Source: CALMFQ01 sp964495595 (GTDB lineage: Bacteria; Pseudomonadota; Gammaproteobacteria; Burkholderiales; SCOH01). From it: DNA of 32,271 bases. The notes under the pieces were generated by a model. The model ran no database searches. It was given only the letters and a program-made list of their open reading frames with translations, and was not told where the DNA came from. Position 1 is the first letter of the stretch. Every line of letters starts with the position of its first letter. The DNA lies in the NCBI GenBank assembly GCA_964495595.1, contig CAZBWH010000035.1, forward strand, positions 1-32,271, given 5' to 3'. This document shows positions 30,471 through 32,271 of the stretch, piece after piece. Position numbers and translations under genes: made by a program.

Positions 30471-30670
30471 GTTTCGGTTCCTGGTGCAAGCGGGGCCGAG
30501 CGGGCCGCAAGATGGGAGGTAAGGACTATTGCCAGGAATTATATACCGCCGGGTGGCAAAGCGCCTGTTGGCCAGCCTAGAGGCCTAGCGGCCTGTCGGC
30601 AAGTGGGGATGGCATTGTCTAAGATGAGACGTGTTCAACCAATGATTTCGTATTGCCACGGATAGTTACT

Positions 30671-31975
30671 ATGACACCAGACCACCCCCTGAACCATGTC
30701 AATGCCCATTGGCTAGAACGATTGCTGGCAATGGCTGCCTGTAGCCGGGTGCGGGCTGTGGATGATGTATTGACCGCTGACGGTGTGTGCTTGCTGGCCA
30801 AGGATGAGCTGCTGAGCCCTGTGTTGAAGGCTGCCCTGCTCGGCGGCCCGCTGCTGCGGCCGCTGGAGGCTACGCTTGATGTGGTGGGAGCGGTGGATGG
30901 CGCACGATTGCAGGATATGGCCCATCAGGTATTGCACAGCGATGGCAAGGTACAGCCTTTGCTGCAAATGAATGGCCTGGGGGGCAGGGCGGCCGGATGG
31001 CTGGAGCAATTGCCGGTTTCGGGTTCGCTGGGTCTGCTGCTGACCATGCTGGATCAGTCGGGACAGGGTGAACTGCGATCGGCGGTCGAGGGCGCGCTGG
31101 TGGCACTGGTGCTGGGATTGCAGTGCGGGGTGCATGAATCGAACCTGCCTGCCCTGGCGGCGGGGGCCTTGTTGCACGATATTGGTGAGCTGTATCTCGA
31201 TCCTGCGGCCATGCGCCCTGGCGCCAGTCTGCGGCCTGCCGAATGGCGCTACCTCGCATCGCATCCCTTGATTGGCAAAAGGGTGCTCGATGAACTGTTG
31301 CCTGATTGGCCTCTGGCCGGCCAGATCGTGCTGGAGCATCACGAGCGGCTGGATGGCAGCGGCTATCCGCGCCGGATTGCCGGTGACCAGATGTCGCTGG
31401 AAGGGCAGATTGCCGGGGTGGCCGATACGGTGTGTGCGGTGTTCCGCCACTATGGGCGGCCGTTGGCGCGGGCCGAGATTGCCATGCGCATCATTCCCGG
31501 ACAGTTTCCCGCCCAGGTGACGTCGATTGTCAGTCAGGTCTTGCGTACCGCTGCGCCGGTCGCCATTTCCGATGCCGATCTACCGTCGATCGACACGATG
31601 GCGGACAGCATGCACCAGTTACTGGCGAGGCTGGCGCGGGTACTGATTACGCTGGACGATGTGCTGGAAAACGAACAGGTGCAACGGTTCAAGCCTGCGC
31701 TGTTGCTGACCCAGCGTGCGGGCGAGCGGATCAACCTGATTCAGCGGGCATTTTCCAGCACCGGACTGGACTCTTTGTCGGAAGCCGAAAAGCTGGCGCT
31801 GTTCCAGCAGGATGATCCGGAATTGCACTTCGAGGTGATTGTCGCCATCGAGGAAATCGTCTGGCGGCTGCGCGAGCTGGGCCGCGACCTGCAGCTGCGC
31901 CGGGAGCATCTGCCCGAAGACATGCGCAGCCACTTTGAGCCCTTGATCGCTGCCCTGCATTCAGCGCACGGATAA
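30671..31975 (+). CDS. HD-GYP-like phosphohydrolase
   Basis: A 434-residue cytosolic protein. The start at the ATG 30671 is preferred to an in-frame TTG six codons upstream. The central part (about residues 130-290) is an HD-GYP domain: LLHDIGELYL near 166, SHPLIGKRVLDEL near 196, HHERLDGSGYP near 222, and GVADTVCAVF near 252. HD-GYP enzymes degrade cyclic di-GMP. The signature HHExxDGxGYP is intact, but the usual lysine of HDIGK is glutamate. The first 125 residues and the helical C-terminal 140 residues match nothing I recognise and may be sensory or partner-binding. Divergent from the coiled-coil gene. Activity on cyclic di-GMP is probable, not proven. Confidence 0.85.
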   Translation: MTPDHPLNHVNAHWLERLLAMAACSRVRAVDDVLTADGVCLLAKDELLSPVLKAALLGGPLLRPLEATLDVVGAVDGARLQDMAHQVLHSDGKVQPLLQMNGLGGRAAGWLEQLPVSGSLGLLLTMLDQSGQGELRSAVEGALVALVLGLQCGVHESNLPALAAGALLHDIGELYLDPAAMRPGASLRPAEWRYLASHPLIGKRVLDELLPDWPLAGQIVLEHHERLDGSGYPRRIAGDQMSLEGQIAGVADTVCAVFRHYGRPLARAEIAMRIIPGQFPAQVTSIVSQVLRTAAPVAISDADLPSIDTMADSMHQLLARLARVLITLDDVLENEQVQRFKPALLLTQRAGERINLIQRAFSSTGLDSLSEAEKLALFQQDDPELHFEVIVAIEEIVWRLRELGRDLQLRREHLPEDMRSHFEPLIAALHSAHG

Positions 31976-31982
31976 TGGCTGG

Positions 31983-32014
31983 CCGGCAGGGGCTGCCAGT
32001 GCAGCCCCTGCCGG
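31983..32014. terminator. Perfect hairpin between convergent genes
   Basis: A perfect 14-bp stem (31983-31996 with 32001-32014) around the tetraloop CAGT lies between the ends of the HD-GYP gene (8 bases away) and aceF (7 bases away). It is extremely stable but lacks a T run on either side, so it is a candidate bidirectional, non-canonical terminator. Confidence 0.55.
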
Positions 32015-32020
32015 GGCCGG

Positions 32021-32271
32021 TTACAGCATCAAGCGCCGGATATCCCCCAGCAATTTGCCCAGATAACTGGTAAACCGCGCCGCCGCTGCACCATCGATCA
32101 CCCGGTGGTCGTACGACAGCGACAGCGGCAGCATCTGCCGTGGCGCGAATTCCTTGCCGTTCCATACAGGTTTGATCGCCGCCTTGGATACCCCAAGAAT
32201 CGCCACTTCCGGCGCGTTGATGATCGGCGTGAACGCGGTGCCGCCGATGCCGCCGAGGCTGGAGATGGTGA
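32021..32271 (-). CDS. aceF: Dihydrolipoamide acetyltransferase (pyruvate dehydrogenase E2), C-terminal part
   Basis: The last 82 residues of an E2 acyltransferase; the gene continues beyond the right edge. The end of the catalytic domain is clear: ISSLGGIGGTAFTPIINAPE, ILGVSKAAIKPVW, and the active-site segment SLSYDHRVIDGAAAARF, which contains the catalytic His and the HxxxDG aspartate. The E2 forms the core of the pyruvate dehydrogenase complex and transfers acetyl from lipoamide to CoA. The ending DIRRLML is typical of the bacterial AceF rather than SucB, but the missing N-terminal lipoyl domains prevent a firm choice. Confidence 0.85.
   Translation of the reverse strand, partial: TISSLGGIGGTAFTPIINAPEVAILGVSKAAIKPVWNGKEFAPRQMLPLSLSYDHRVIDGAAAARFTSYLGKLLGDIRRLML

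Noticed and set aside
30450..30665. 71-residue frame on the plus strand before the HD-GYP gene
   Set aside because: It runs antisense over the start of the coiled-coil gene, has no ribosome site at its start and an arbitrary composition.
30653..30670. TTG start for the HD-GYP gene
   Set aside because: No ribosome site and only six extra residues; the ATG at 30671 is simpler.

Overview
The window looks like chromosomal DNA from a motile, GC-rich betaproteobacterium, probably of the Neisseriales/Chromobacteriaceae-Chitinibacteraceae type. The reasons are the flhB-flhA-flhF-flhG-fliA-motC order, a beta-type FtsK and RelA, a polyhydroxyalkanoate phasin, and cysDN without a fused APS kinase. The assignment is inferred from gene content and protein style only. 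Nothing suggests a phage, transposon, CRISPR array, tRNA or rRNA. One 100-N assembly gap lies at 1899-1998, and no gene-free stretch is longer than about 300 bases.

Layout. 1-218 holds the terminator of an upstream gene. 219-3446 is a cell-envelope signalling locus: a YfbK-like von Willebrand lipoprotein cut by the gap, an ECF sigma factor and a membrane anti-sigma factor. 3629-6481 is a large TPR protein that combines half of a GT41 (SPINDLY/OGT) domain with a GT61 (DUF563) domain. 6577-9810 (minus) holds a CBS-pair protein and ftsK. 9936-10685 is a PlsC-like acyltransferase.

10716-18093 (minus) is a late-assembly flagellar operon: flhB, flhA, flhF, flhG, fliA and a MotA/MotC-type stator gene that lacks its MotB/MotD partner. 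Divergent from it, 18375-20741 encodes a Ser/Thr kinase-HDOD-GAF protein. Next come a phasin gene with an elaborate upstream region, a 112-residue unknown protein, relA and a 68-residue protein with complete expression signals.

24746-27308 (minus) is a tightly overlapping HDOD-mobB-moeA operon. 27416-29815 (minus) is cysDN. Beyond it lie a membrane-anchored coiled-coil protein (minus), an HD-GYP-like protein (plus) and the C-terminal end of the pyruvate dehydrogenase E2 gene (minus, running off the window).

How the parts relate. Four themes recur: flagellar export and placement; stress and nutrient signalling (ECF/anti-sigma, RelA, two HDOD proteins, HD-GYP); storage and core metabolism (phasin, sulfate activation, molybdenum cofactor, E2); and envelope or division work (FtsK, acyltransferase, glycosyltransferase). 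No wholly new multi-gene system is evident. The strongest oddities are the hybrid glycosyltransferase, an FlhG that keeps its FlhF-activating helix but has lost the hallmark nucleotide-binding residues, the kinase-HDOD-GAF protein beside the flagellar operon, and the coupling of an HDOD regulator to molybdopterin genes.
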